NCBI GenBank assembly: GCA_022559845.1
Contig: CM040124.1
Coordinates: 68,161,491-68,225,490 of the forward strand
Direction of reading: 5' to 3'
Source of the DNA: Amorphophallus konjac
Lineage: Eukaryota > Streptophyta > Magnoliopsida > Alismatales > Araceae
DNA: 64,000 nucleotides
The notes under the pieces are model-generated. The model was not told where the DNA came from. It ran no database searches and saw only the letters and a list, made by a program, of their open reading frames with translations. Positions 1 through 11,384 of the stretch are shown here, one piece after another. Numbering within the stretch: position 1 is the first letter of the stretch; the number at the start of each line of letters is the position of its first letter. Position numbers and translations under genes: made by a program.

Positions 1-293
1 CGGCCGAAACCTGTTAAAAAAATTCAAAAAAAATTATAAAAATTATAAAAAATAGAAAAAAAATCATTGGACATGCATTTGAGTGTGAATAAATTGGATT
101 AAGTGTTAGAAGTAGATATTGGACATGTTAAACTAATATTTTTGGGTACATATTAAGCATGAAGTAGATTCAAACAGTACAATAAATATTAAAAACACGG
201 TAAATGTTACAGTAATTAAATGATCCATACCCAAATGATGATGCACTAATATGGATAATAGTTGGAAGAACCTTCTTTCTCATTGTCTGGCTT
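1..293. other. AT-rich flank of the hAT remnant
   Basis: AT-rich DNA with A-runs and no coding signal. The first bases (cggccgaaacctg) resemble the GGTTTC/GAAACC words that are dense at 4540-4700, so this may be one subterminal end of the hAT element that fills the first 4.7 kb. The true terminus and target duplication would lie to the left of the window, so this is inference only. Confidence 0.3.
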
Positions 294-3200
294 TTACTGT
301 TGATACCTATAAAAAGGCTGCATATATTCTGTATATTTATTGTAACCAAACAATGATGCAACCAAGTCGTGTATCCCTCTTGGAGTGTAAGGTTGTTGGC
401 TTGATTGGAATTCAGAATCAGCATGAGTAACGGAACCTTGAGGATTAGAAGAGGATGCTGACCCATAACTGATACTGGTTGGAACTGGATGGAATTGAAA
501 TTCTGGTTGATGGCCCCACTCATACATGCTAACTTCATGTTGGCCACCTCCATAACATGTTGGATGTTCATATTGGCTCTGTAAATCATATCCTCCTTCA
601 CTATGACTATATCGTTTGTCCGTGTCAACGTGGAAGGAGGAAGTAGGTGCATACATGTCACCGCCAATAGTAGCACTTGCGGTTGCATTGGAATCATCAC
701 TTGGTGCATCATCATCATCATCATCATCAGAATCATAAGAAACCAATCGTCTTCTAGCCTTTGGCTCTATTTTTTTTTTCTTTTGGTGTGACTTTATTTT
801 TTATCTTTGAAATCAATCATTTTTCTAGTGGCGTGTATCTTACATAAACTTGCTTCAACTGCTCATTTATCGGGTCCTCTCGAAGAGTAGCACTAGTCCT
901 CTCACTCATCTCATGCACTGATGTACTTTTTCTTAAAGATGGAGGTGGCTTGACCATTCTAGGAGTGACTGGCCTGCTATCTGATTCTGAGTATCTATTT
1001 GGCTCAATCTTAGGCTGCTGCTCAGTGTTGTGACCAAACAAATCTGGGTCCTCTCTCTGATGCGCATGAGTCACTCTTGGCCTTTTGGTTAATCCCCTGA
1101 ATTCTGGATCCCTTGGCTCATCTTCATCCAATATACCCTCTGTCCATGTTCTATCATCATCATCAAAAATAGGTTCATCAATCAGTGCTCGTACCTCAAC
1201 CCAAGACTGTAAGGGATTGTCATCATCAAATAATGCGTCCACATCAATTTCTGGAGTTGTATCCTTTGCGACGCATTTGTCCCTCAACTGTTGTCTCAGC
1301 TTCATGTTCTTTATTTTCAACCTCATGTTGTAGTGGCAGTAAACCAATTTTTGTAGCTGTTCAATTTTTAGTCGATTGTGAATCTTTGAGTGTATAAGGC
1401 TAAACATGTTCCAATTCCTTTCACATTGACTTGTTGATGTTATTTGACTCATCACCCTAATTGCAATGTAAGTCAATGCATTACTGCCCAAATCCCTATT
1501 GTTCACTATTATCCACCAGTCTACCAACCATCCAACCATAAATAAATAAATGTAAGATGTAAATGAAGATCAATTCTTTATGATATACTAATACATATCG
1601 ACTCACTTTAAGCACAAAGATTTAATATACTTGGGCTTACTCTTCTCACAGCGTATTGCAATTGTGAGTCAGAATATTTCCCAGTCCTCAATCTATAATT
1701 GTCCATCTATAAGGATAAAATAACAATTAACATAAGTAATTAAGTAAATTCTTTTCCTCTTATTGATAAAATTAATAAAGGCCAACCTGTAGCTCGGTCT
1801 GAAGCCTCTTTTCTGGTGTCCTCGATAAACGACCAATGACTGTTAAGGTGCCTTGAAGCACCTCGCTATCAATGTTTGCATTGGTATTGTACATAAATTG
1901 ATAGCTGAGAAAATAACCTGCAGTTGTGTATAATTAACTAAATGTAAGATGTAAATTAACCTAAAAAATAATGAACTTTATATCAGTACAAGTATGGACT
2001 CACCAGTTGCATGCAATTCATGGTGTAATGTGTTGTCCCATATATTGTCAACAATTTTCCACTATTTTGCATACTCTCTGGGAAGGGATTTCTGTTACTC
2101 TAATTCGTCACGGTCCATAGCCTCGTATAGATATCCCGTATCATTTTTCTCATCGTCATCCACCATTCTTAGGACCTTCACGAGAAGCGTGACTATTTTC
2201 ATGTAACGTGAGACCCTGTTCCATTCCATGATATGGTACATATCCAAATAATCCATCTGAGCATCAATATTAGATTTGTCTATATAATCCCGCACGGAAT
2301 TGTGGTACATGAAAGACTTGAGCTCATTTTTATACTTGTGTAAGGACTCTGAAGAAATGAAATTCGAAGCAAATTTTGTTGGCCATGCACGGATGATATC
2401 TCGGCCCCCACTTGTATGCTCTCTGAATATGTTCAAGATCCTAGGATGGTCATAAATGTACTGAGTGATTTTCTGTGCCCTCTTAATTATCTTCTTAACA
2501 TTTTTTTCCTTCCCAATATATTTAAGTACCAAGTCCAGACAATGTGCAGCACATGGGAGCTAATATAAATGCTTGCGCTTCTGCATAACTTCCTCCCTAC
2601 AACCTTGTAATTGGTTTCATTATTGGTGACTACTTGCACAACATGTTCCTTTCCAATTTGTTCTACCATGTCATCCATCAAATGAAATAAATAATTTGCA
2701 TTCTTTTCATAATTTGATGTATCAACTGATTTCACAAATATTATACCTTCAATGCAATAAATCAGAAAGTTGATCATGGACTTATTCGTGGTATCAATCC
2801 ACCTATCACATATAATGATGCATCCTCTCTCCCTCTAGATATGCTTCAAGCTCTCAACTCACTGATGAAGCTCCTCAACCTCCCTCAAGGCCACGCCCGT
2901 ATATGTCTTGACGTGACGGAGCCTTCAAGCAGCATTTGCTATGGCATCAAGCATAGGCTGCCATTATTTAAATTCAATTGCATGTGCAGGCACACCTGCA
3001 TAGAAAAATCATTTGTAAATACTTTTAAATGCATGCCCTCCAGCTTCAGCTAATTTTTTATTCTCTCTCAATGCTTGCTTGGTTTTTGGTTGTGTAGCAC
3101 TTTGCCTTCTTTGTAGATAGCTGTCCATGGGACCTATTCTCTGCGGACCTACACCAGTGTTAGGACATCGTGCTATACCAGCTGTACTGGAGTAGGTCTT

Positions 3201-3625
3201 TGAACCTATCGGTGCTTTCCCTTCCTTCGAGTCGCTTGTTCACGCTCGACTGTTTCGGTCAGCTTTGGATTTGAATTTTCGATGCCTTCCTCATCATTAT
3301 CATCCCTCCTTCCCCTTCTGTTTACTCTGCCTGAAATCTCTTCAACAATTTCAACATGATCTTCAGGCCTTCGTTGCATCCTGTCTTTTTTGCCTAGAAG
3401 GCACTGGGGCATTTCTTCTACCACCTATCGGGGACATCTGTCGCATTGCTTGACCTCTCCTCTTATCTCTGCCAAATACTGCTTTCCTCTAGTAATTCCG
3501 TCATGTATCTCCTTACTACAATAATTACATTTGACTTTTCTTCTTCCACCATCAAGGAACGTGAGGTGGGCCCACCCTGGATCGTCCTACCCTTGATGCT
3601 GCCGACTTTGTTCATGTCTAGCCAT
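294..3625 (-). pseudogene. decayed hAT-superfamily transposase gene
   Basis: Remains of a plant hAT transposase, the enzyme that cuts and pastes hAT DNA transposons. Reading from high to low coordinates: a possible ATG at 3625; a BED zinc finger around 3420-3590 (DPGWAH, then CNYCSKEIHDGI); DUF659 around 2490-2830 (CDRWIDTTNKSMINF, then VVTNNETNY); conserved helices at 2000-2530; short exon-like blocks near 1800-1910 and 1640-1710; and the hAT dimerisation domain at about 1290-1450 (CERNWNMFSLIHSK, then RLKIEQLQKLVY). An acidic, Ser/Gln-rich tail ends at 294. Coding blocks are separated by AT-rich intron-like gaps, and in-frame stops occur in the BED and DUF659 parts (for example just after the BED cysteines near 3430). 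The dimerisation-domain ORF (817-1539) is open. I judge it non-functional. A functional host-domesticated gene is less likely because of the stops. Confidence 0.85.
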
Positions 3626-3689
3626 GATACTGCATTAAGAGAGTCAAAGACAAATGGTTATAAGTACAATAAAAAAGTAATAAAGCATA

Positions 3690-4250
3690 ATTGAGCTTCA
3701 AATTACGCCGAATTGAGGTAATTAGACAAAAACTCCAATTTTTAACCGCTAATTAGGGTCACATTTGGGGATTTACGTAATTACCCTTCAGTAAATACAA
3801 TTATTGGCATGCTCCCGTCCTGAAGCATTCAACGAAATTTAATTGAGCTTCTAATGACACTAAATTTACCTAATTACATAAAACCCACAAATACAATTTG
3901 CTAATTAGACCTTAATTTGAGGATTTACCCTAAGTACCCAGCGTGTACTACAATTAATAGCATGCTCCCGCCCTAAGGCATTCAATGAAACTTAATTAAG
4001 CTTCAATTAACGTTAAACTTACCTAATTAGATAAAAGTCTTAAATTTAAATCATTAATTAGACCCTAATTTGGGTATTTACCTTAATTACTTGTCGTGTA
4101 ATACAATTTGCAGTATGCTTCCACCTTAAAGCATTCAATGAAACTTATTTAAGCTTCAATTGATGCTAAACTTACCTAATTAGATAAAAGTCTCAAATTT
4201 AAATCGCTAATTACACCATAATCTGGAGATTTACCACAATTTATGTATAA
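3690..4250. repeat. about 153-bp tandem repeat, 3.6 copies
   Basis: Four degenerate copies start at about 3691, 3843, 3996 and 4148, spaced 152-154 bp. Each reads, in order, a TTRAGCTTC word, CCTAATTAG, CTAATTAGACC, GGATTTACC and CATGCTCCCG-CCT-AAGCATTCAA. It lies between the transposase coding blocks and the GC-rich exon-like segment to the right, so in the minus-strand gene it would be in the 5' intron. AT-rich and non-coding. Confidence 0.8.
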
Positions 4251-4320
4251 AAACTAATAGAATCTAACATAACCTTACCTACAACAAGAAAACTATCAAT
4301 GAAAGAAAAAATACAAAAAC

Positions 4321-4720
4321 TTACATCCTCCTTGAGGAATTTTTGCACGAAAGCTTCAAACGACGGCGACAGCTATGTCCTCTAAACAGCAAGAAACAGT
4401 GGCGGCGGTGGCAAGCTCTCCTCCCGGCAGCAAAAGCCCCTCCCAAGTCCCCCCTACCCCTCCACCGCCCTTGGCGACAGCACCCATCAGATCTCAGATC
4501 TGAGGGGGGTGGCAGAACTGAAGTCCCTTTTAAGGGGAGTTTGCGTCTAGTTTCTCCCGGTTTCAGGCGGTATCGTGCTGAAACGCCCAAAACCGGGTGA
4601 AACCGGATTTGATTTTACCCGAAACAATAAAAAGTTATTATTATTTTTAAGTTTCAGACTTGCTGCAGTGAGCATACCCGATTTTGTTTCAGTTTGGTCC
4701 GAAACTGCCAACCATGCACC
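4321..4720 (-). other. GC-rich 5' exon-like block and candidate subterminal repeats of hAT
   Basis: A sharp switch from AT-rich DNA to GC-rich DNA at 4321. On the minus strand the block ends in a splice-donor-like GGATGTAAG at about 4320-4328, fitting a non-coding or short-coding first exon of the transposase gene. From about 4540 to 4710 the words GGTTTC, GAAACC and CGAAAC recur on both strands, as in hAT subterminal regions. Open frames on both strands here are composition effects and I do not call a protein. Confidence 0.35.
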
Positions 4721-4792
4721 CCAACCCTACAATACAAAGTCTTCTAGGTCGACACGTCATCCATCTCTATCAGTGAAAGGTGTCTCGTACTA

Positions 4793-5830
4793 TTGACATC
4801 AACCTATAGTGACTCGATCTGGTGTGACGTTGTCAGGATGGATTTGGGACACATCATCTTGGGCCGATCTTGGCTCTATGATTTAGATGTCATTATTTAT
4901 GGTCGGACCAACTCCTATACATTCCAGCATCAAGGGAAGAAAGTTCGACTCAACCCTTTATCTCCTAAGGTGGCGCAACCAACCAAGAAAGAGGGTGACA
5001 AGGCTGACAAAGGCTTGTACATTATCAGCCCTAGTGCATTTGAGAGAAGTAGCACAAGAACTTGAGCTTGAAATTTTTGCCCTTGTGGCTAAAGACTCAT
5101 CTGAGGAGTCCATTGATCCACCTCCTCATGAAGTGATGCCTGTCCTGAGTGAATTTCAAGATGTGCTCCCAGAGGATCTTCTAGATAAACTTCCCCTTTT
5201 GCGTGACATCCAGTATGCGATTGACTTGGTCCTAAGGGAAACATTGCCAAATCTGCCCCATTATTGCACCAACCCTGCTAGGCACGCTGAGATGGCAAGG
5301 CAGGTTGGGGATTGGATAGGCAAAGGTTTTGTCAGGGAAAGCATGAGTCCTTGCATTATTCTTGCCTTGCTAGCACCTAAGAAAGATGGCTCATGGAGGA
5401 TGTGCATTGATAGTCGAGCCATCAACATAATCACTGTGAAATATAGGTTTCCCATCCTCGTATTGGACGAGGATGGTTGGTGCCACAATCTTTTTCAAGA
5501 TTGACTTAAAGAGTGGTTATCACCGAATTCGAATTCGTCCAGGTGATGAGTGGAAGACGACATTTAAAACGAAGGATGGTCTTTATGAGTGGCTTGTGAT
5601 GCTCTTTGGCCTGTCAATGCTTCTAGCACATTAATGAGGGTGATGACACAAGTGTTTTAATCATTTATGGGCAAGTTTGTGGTCGTCTATTTTAATGGCA
5701 TCCTCATCTACAGTCAATTAAAGGAGTAGCATTTAGATCACCTCTGTCAAGTCTTCCTTCTTGTTTCACACGTGGAATTACATAAGAATTTGCAATGTTC
5801 ATTTGTTGAACAAGATTGCGCATTTATAGC
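4793..5830 (+). pseudogene. Ty3/gypsy chromovirus pol fragment (protease end and reverse transcriptase)
   Basis: Translates into the end of a gypsy protease domain and its linker (DLGHIILGRSWLYD, about 4835-4890) followed by reverse transcriptase motifs in order: LPNLPHY; GFVRESMSPC; PKKDGSWRMCIDSRAIN; a frameshift near 5470; then [29 protein letters not shown]; and the catalytic box near 5690, which reads YFNG instead of YxDD and would be dead. Stops and frameshifts interrupt it and homology stops near 5830. Together with the integrase tail and chromodomain at 6870-7402 it forms the two ends of one deleted chromovirus copy. Reverse transcriptase would normally copy element RNA into DNA in the virus-like particle. 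Confidence 0.88.
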
Positions 5831-6860
5831 TAATTAAATAGCACGCGCACTATTAATTCCGCGAATTGAGTTTATCATACGATTTAGGGTTCGGGTACTG
5901 GATGTTTTCCCACCAACTGCATTCGGTGTTTATTTATATCGGCGTAAAGTCCAAATACCCTTGGTTAACCGCCAAAGAAGTCATACCTTCACACTATCAG
6001 TCATGACATTGAGGGCGTATTTGTAATTACAACAGCAGACACCCTTGAAGGGATGAGGGCACTTATGCCATAGTGAGGGTATGAAAATAGTTTGATCTAG
6101 GTTAGGCTAGGGCTAGCCTTCGAGGGGTGAGGTAATTTGGTAATTTGGATATGGGTGGAGATCCCTCTTACAATTTGGTATGGTTCAGAGGTTTAACTGT
6201 AATCTTGGAGGAGTAGGGGTATATTTACAATTTTGTGGAGACTTGGGGTTTATTTGCATATTTATACTGGTAGGGGTTTGGTTTGGATGCAACTTGGTGT
6301 TGGCTAGGGTTCGGTTTAAGTTTGGTCTTGGTAGGGATTTTGGTTGTCGTTTGGTATTGGCGAGGGTTTATTTGTAGTTTGGCACGGCTGGGGCTTGGTC
6401 ACAGTCCGGGCATGGACTTTTGACTCTATTGGTTGCCCTGGGATTTATCTTTTATTAGTCTGTTGGGTCACCATCGGGGACTTGGTTTCAAACTTTATCA
6501 CAACTGAACTATTGGATCGCCGAGATGATCATTGCCGAACTGTTGGATGGCATCGTGAACACATCTGTAGGAGATTTGGACCCCCATGTGTAGGAGGGAC
6601 ATTTACACCATTACAAAAAACTCAGGGTATCTTCGTAAACCTTGGACATTTCTATAACATACAGAGTGCCAATATGGGACTTTACATGACCTTTTCAACG
6701 AATTGTGCCCCTTTTACAGAACCTTCTTTTTCATAAAAAAAATACAGAACTCATATGCAATTTACATACGTTGTAGGGCATTGCCGCAATTACACAACCT
6801 TACAGGGACTTTCTTATAGATTCAGGGGTGTTTTCGGCGGTGTTTTTGTGATTTCTGATT
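5831..6860. other. unassigned stretch replacing RNase H and integrase of the chromovirus
   Basis: No element homology seen. The part from 6120 to 6420 is made of loosely repeated G/T-rich phrases (variants of GGGTTTGGTTTGGGTATTTG), unlike typical plant coding DNA. Either an insertion or filler DNA at an internal deletion of the chromovirus. Confidence 0.4.
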
Positions 6861-6869
6861 TATGTAGAC

Positions 6870-7402
6870 GATTTCAAGAATTTAAAGCATGAGATCATGC
6901 CATGATCAGTGTCGTACCTGAGAGATTTTCCCCAGGGACATACAAGAAGCTTCATGCTCGAAGCATGGGACCATTCAAAATTTTGCAAAAGGTTGGGTCG
7001 AATGCTTATGTTGTGGATATCTCTGCTGACCATGGAATTCAATGAACATTCAACATTGAGAACTTAGTAGAGTACAAGGGATCACCCTAAATTCCCATAG
7101 ATCCCTTCATTGACTCGGATCCTAATGCACCCCAAGCCTCTACCCATGATTCTCAGTTGGATGTACTAAAGCATACTCCCATTGTTCCTACCCCACCCTT
7201 ACCACCTCCACCCTAAATGGCACAAGCACACAAGGAGCGAATTGACCATATTGTGGATGAACAGACTGTGTTTATCAGGTATGGTGGAGTTCAGCATTAT
7301 TTGGTTTGGTGGGCAGGATCGCCAGAGATCGACGACACTTGGATCACGCGAGAGGAGCTACAACGTCTTGACCCGGATCTATTGGAGTGGTACCACAGTT
7401 GA
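6870..7402 (+). pseudogene. chromovirus integrase C-terminus with chromodomain
   Basis: About 6925-7090 gives TYKKLHARSMGPFKILQKVG and NIENLVEY, the GPY-type C-terminal integrase module that ends chromovirus pol. A proline-rich linker follows, then 7229-7399 encodes a chromodomain: RIDHIVDEQTVFIRYGG, YLVWWAGSPEIDDTWITR, ELQRLDPDLLEWY. In chromoviruses this domain follows integrase and is thought to steer integration to marked chromatin. In-frame stops fall between the modules (for example at about 7040 and 7215), but the chromodomain itself is open. It is the far end of the copy starting at 4793. Confidence 0.88.
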
Positions 7403-8367
7403 CGTAACTCTCACTCGACGGAGCCGAGCTCCTCTTGCCCGAAGAGAGTTAGTGTGGACACAGGACTACGAGTTTATCAGTGCCACTGTTGCCGTCCCAG
7501 TGTGACAGTGGCATTTTTGTGGTCGTGATGGAGTCGTCTCATAGTACAATTTATTTCTTCATCGTTATTTTGTCTTATAGGTCTGGTTGTATGTGGGGAT
7601 AGTCGTTTGCTATGAGTCTATTAGTAAATTGTTTATTTCATTACTGTTATTATTTGGGCTTGATTGTTTGTGGGCCAAGTTGAGTCTATTAGTAGGTTAT
7701 GAGTCATTAGTCATTGGATTTTAGGGTTTTTATATTCGGTTCATGTGAATCCTTGATATATTTTGTTGGTCCCCATTTAAGGGCTATTAATGTTAATGAG
7801 AAACCAAACATTGATTTGGAAAAAAATAACTCTAATTGTTATACCGCGAAAGGATGTCCTGAGAGAGGACCCCCCAAGGAGGTTGTGAGAAGCGACTCCC
7901 GCCCTGCCCTATGCGTACTCTGCCATCCCTCCTTTTTTTGACCCCGACCTCACCCCCTTGCCGAGTCTCCTTTCAATAGCTCCAGTAACCCTCCTTCCAA
8001 ATGCCCTCGCTTCCTTCATCTCCCAGTGCCCCTCCCCCTGCCATCGCCGTTCCCCCGCCCTTCCATCGCGACAGAGCATGCATCCACCGGTTCAGCCCGT
8101 GCTGCCTTCTACAACCCCTTCCCGGCACTTGCATTAGTGTCGCCCGCCGCCGACGACGCCACATTCGACCCTCCATCCTCTTCTTGTCGCCTGCGCCCCT
8201 GTGCTATTGGCTTGGGTAGTCTCCAGGCCGCCTGCCACTTGCCGCAGGTGCTGTTCCGACGCTTCCTGCCACTGTGACGTGCCAACCACAGGTTGGGACG
8301 ACTAGGCCTTCCTGCCAGCAAGGCCGCCCTCTGTCCCGCTGCCCAGCACCGGTTCCCCCCTCCAGCG
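7403..8367. other. post-chromodomain DNA and GC-rich block
   Basis: 7403-7860 follows the pol end and is probably 3' untranslated and LTR sequence of the chromovirus, but I cannot place LTR ends. From about 7860 the composition becomes C-rich (proline, serine and alanine codons in several frames). No recognised protein. Long frames here reflect a lack of A/T rather than coding. Confidence 0.4.
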
Positions 8368-8835
8368 TGGCGACCCAACAAGAGTTCATGACCCCCCCAT
8401 GAACCTGATCGTGGACGAAGGCGTTGACGCCCCAACGCATGTTTGCCTATACCTGCCGGTGTTTCTTTATGAGTTCAGTCAGCCCTTTCGTCTGAGTACG
8501 CCCCCATGCTAGCACCCGAGCCGGCCGACTATGTCTCCCTCGCGTGAATCCCTCCCTGACGTCGTGCTTGCAGATCTCGCATCTCTTTCTCTGTCACCAA
8601 CTGGCGACCCAACAAGAGTTCATGACCCCCCCATGAACCTGATCGTGGACGAAGGCGTTGACGCCCCAACGCATGTTTGCCTATACCTGCCGGTGTTTCT
8701 TTATGAGTTCAGCCAGCCCTTTCGTCTGAGTACGCCCCCATGCTAGCACCCGAGCCGGCCGACTATGTCTCCCTCGCGTGAATCCCTCCCTGACGTCGTG
8801 CTTGCAGATCTCGCATCTCTTTCTCTGTCACCAAC
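8368..8835. repeat. 234-bp direct tandem duplication
   Basis: 8368-8601 is repeated at 8602-8835 with a single mismatch by eye (agtcag versus agccag near 8475 and 8709). The duplicated unit starts tggcgaccc and ends caccaac. High identity means the duplication is recent compared with the decayed surroundings. It does not keep reading frame as a clean protein repeat and no domain is recognised. Confidence 0.95.
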
Positions 8836-9539
8836 TAGCGGCACTGAACGTCGTCTGTCCTAGGTGATTCATCTCTTCATCTACAATTGACTATTCGTTT
8901 ATTGTGTGTGTTTCCTCCTGGGCCCTTTCATCTTGCTGCCATACCAGACATCTGTATTAAATCCATATAAAAACAGTTACACCATGTTTGATTATTTCCT
9001 TCTTGCTACATCATTTCTTGTGCACCACGGTACTTAATTTGTTTGTTGAGGAAGACCTTAGTAGGTGGTTCCACCCATCTGCCGGCCCCCCTTCTTGCTT
9101 AATTTTGATTTGTTCCATGCTTGACAATGTGCTTGCATCTTCTGTTTGAAATTCCTGCAAATTGAAAATTGAATTAGCTTGGTCTGAAAATTTAAGTCGT
9201 TGAGGATTAACATCACAAAATAATTAAATAACCTACACTTTCATGAGCATGCATGCACGTGTCGCATCACTATGTTTAAGGATCATCTTCCAGTTTGGAG
9301 AGCCTACAAAAGGGCAAGAAAAGTGGTAATGCACTTGCAGATATGACCAGTGTATATAATCACCTCAAACTCGTCTGAGAGTAAATTTTCCAGCAAAGTT
9401 TCCTCTTGAGAGTAGTCCCTACATCATGTAAGGAGCGAACACCAATACTTCCCTTAGCTGTAGGCCTCGCTAAGTACTTCCATGCTATCTAGTGCCTGCG
9501 AGTGCCTATAGAAGTAGAACCCCAGAAAAAGGAAGTAAA
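8836..9539. other. no recognisable feature
   Basis: Moderately AT-rich sequence. I see no domain, no repeat and no reliable splice structure. It could hold UTR or intron of an unrecognised host gene, but nothing supports a call. Confidence 0.3.
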
Positions 9540-9800
9540 AGTCCGTTCTATGGCTTGTATGATACACTTGGGAGGAGAGAGAACAAAAAAATATGTATAT
9601 GAATGCTGGAAAGAACATGTCTGATGAGAATAAGCCTACCACCAGGAGAGGTAAGTTTACATTTCCAACATGTAAGCTTGTTTCTAATTTTGTCAATAGA
9701 GGTTGGAAGTATACATCCTTTGCAGCTCCTTTGAAAAGTGGTGCCCCTAGATATGAGTTTCCCTTGGCTGGCACCAAGGTTTTCCGTCTTGAATATCGAT
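9540..9800 (-). pseudogene. L1-type LINE reverse transcriptase C-terminal fragment
   Basis: Minus-strand translation gives the end of a plant LINE reverse transcriptase spread over two frames: SYLGAPLFKGAAKDVYFQPL, then TKIRNKL, then SPGGRLILIRHVLSSIHIHI. This is the well-known junction of the fingers/thumb region with the zf-RVT part of plant L1 ORF2. A frameshift between the two blocks and abrupt loss of similarity on both sides show that it is a short dead fragment. It is in the opposite orientation to the LINE piece at 11385-12560 and the wording differs, so they are separate insertions. Confidence 0.85.
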
Positions 9801-10136
9801 TCCATCTCAAAAAGGCAGAAGAGAAGAGATCTTGGAGAGATTTCGGAAAAATCTCGAGAGATCGGGTTTGGTGATTTCGGAAAAAAATTTCATATATATA
9901 GCCTATTTCTAAGAAAATACTATTTTTTTTACTAACCACTCAATTTCACAAACATGTTTTTCTAATTGACAACTCAATTTTACAAAATAAAGAGTAATGG
10001 TGATAATGACAAATCCATTCACATGCACCAATGTTAATATACATCAAAAGTTATACCAAAAAGATATACATAAAATGATACATGAATTACAAACTGAAGA
10101 ATATATTAAAAATTATCAAAAATGGGACATGTATCT
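9801..10136. other. short AT-rich spacer, no gene
   Basis: AT-rich with GATTTCGG/GAGATCTCG words near 9840-9880 that also occur in the duplicated GA block downstream. No coding signal. Confidence 0.3.
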
Positions 10137-10845
10137 CTGTCTTCCCCCCTCTGTCTCCCTCTCTCTCAGACAGAGAGAATGGGGAGACGGGGAGAGTGAG
10201 AGAGAAATGGAGAGAGATAGAGAGAGAGAGAGGGTAAGAGAGTCCGAGAGAGTCACAGAGGGAGAGACAGAGAGAGTCCGGGGGAGAGGGAGAGACAGAG
10301 AGAGATTGGGGAGAGGGAGAGCTCAAGGGGGCCGAGGTAGAGAGAGACATGGAGAGAGGAAGGAGGAAACTGGGGGGTGGGGGGGAGAAGATCTCAGTCT
10401 TACGTGCTTCGTTTCTCACAACCTTTGGAGAGAGAGATCTCGGAGAGATCTCGGACATCTCGTAAGAGATGACAAATCATGGCTGGCACAGAATTATATC
10501 TGAATGGAGAGAGAAATGGTGAGAGATAGAGAGAGAAATAGAGAGAGATAGAGAGAGAGAGAGGGTAAGAGAGTCCGAGAGAGTCACAGAGGGAGAGACA
10601 GAGAGAGTCCGTGGGAGAGGGAGAGACAGAGAGAGATTGGGGAGAGGGAGAGCTCAAGGGGGCCGAGGTAGAGAGAGACATGGAGAGAGGAAGGAGGAAA
10701 CTGGGGGGTGGGGGAGAGAAGATCTTAGTCTTACGTGCTTCGTTTCTCACAACCTTTGGAGAGACAGAGATCTCGGAGAGATCTCGGACATCTCGTAAGA
10801 GATGGCAAATCATGGCTGGCACAGAATTATATCTGAATGGTTTCA
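10137..10845. repeat. GA-rich low-complexity block, duplicated with 331-333 bp period
   Basis: Purine-rich GAGAGA microsatellite interspersed with unique phrases. The interval from about 10170 to 10507 is repeated at about 10503 to 10840: the word agggtaagag occurs at 10231 and 10562, and the phrase ctggcacagaattatatctg ends near 10501 and 10834. Both copies carry cttacgtgcttcgtttctca and a tctcggagagatctcgga palindrome. Open frames on either strand (RERERE or SLSLSL proteins) are artefacts of the microsatellite. Confidence 0.9.
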
Positions 10846-11384
10846 CTAAGAATCAAGTGCTCTTCATGTAAGTTATAGATTGGTAAAATGCTTTTATGTT
10901 GATGGAAAGGATCTTATGCCCTGTTGGAGGGCCAGTTTTGAAGTGATCATTGCAGGTGTTTCGGTAACTTAAAAACCACTAGTTACTGAATATCATATGG
11001 TTCAAGCAATGTTAGGGTTATTAATGATCTTTGGTTGATGGATTGTTGCCAGTCATTCACTGAATAAGGAACATGACAATCAAGGGTGCTGATTGTCTTG
11101 AAGCTGACAGAATATAATTTCTAGAGGTAAATGCTTCAAATTTTTAGGGCTGAGTCGATATCACTGGAGATGTAACCACGCAGCAACTAGTTAAGCAGTG
11201 AGATTCATGTGGCAAAAATAGGCAAAAAACACACAGCAAGGATGTGCAATGCAAGATAGCCTTCATTTTCCATGGTCAATTTCTTCAATCATCTCAATAG
11301 ACCAGTGCTTCTCTTGCGTCTTTATCCTCCCCTTATATTCATTTTCTGATATTTTGTCAACAATTTTAATATGATTCCAACAAA
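10846..11384. other. spacer before the LINE fragment, probably decayed LINE
   Basis: No clean domain. Phrases near 11015-11045 could be worn LINE ORF2 sequence because recognisable ORF2 follows directly, but I cannot support more than that. Confidence 0.25.

Noticed and set aside
170..736. 188-codon minus-strand frame overlapping the hAT C-terminal tail
   Set aside because: Shadow frame: the overlapping 294-746 frame has the acidic, Ser/Gln-rich tail expected after the hAT dimerisation domain, and this one is Met/Leu-rich from CAT repeats.
3690..4250. CRISPR-like array (repeats with spacers)
   Set aside because: The unit repeats along its whole 153 bp with no unique spacers, AT-rich, in plant DNA.
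8001..8440. proline/alanine-rich proteins on both strands
   Set aside because: Long frames on both strands in C-rich DNA are expected by composition. No family match seen, and the weak likeness of part of 8531-8746 to plant transposon gag-like domains was not convincing.
9997..10503. 168-codon RERERE-type protein
   Set aside because: Produced by GAGA microsatellite. The same DNA gives SLSLSL on the other strand, and the block is duplicated DNA.
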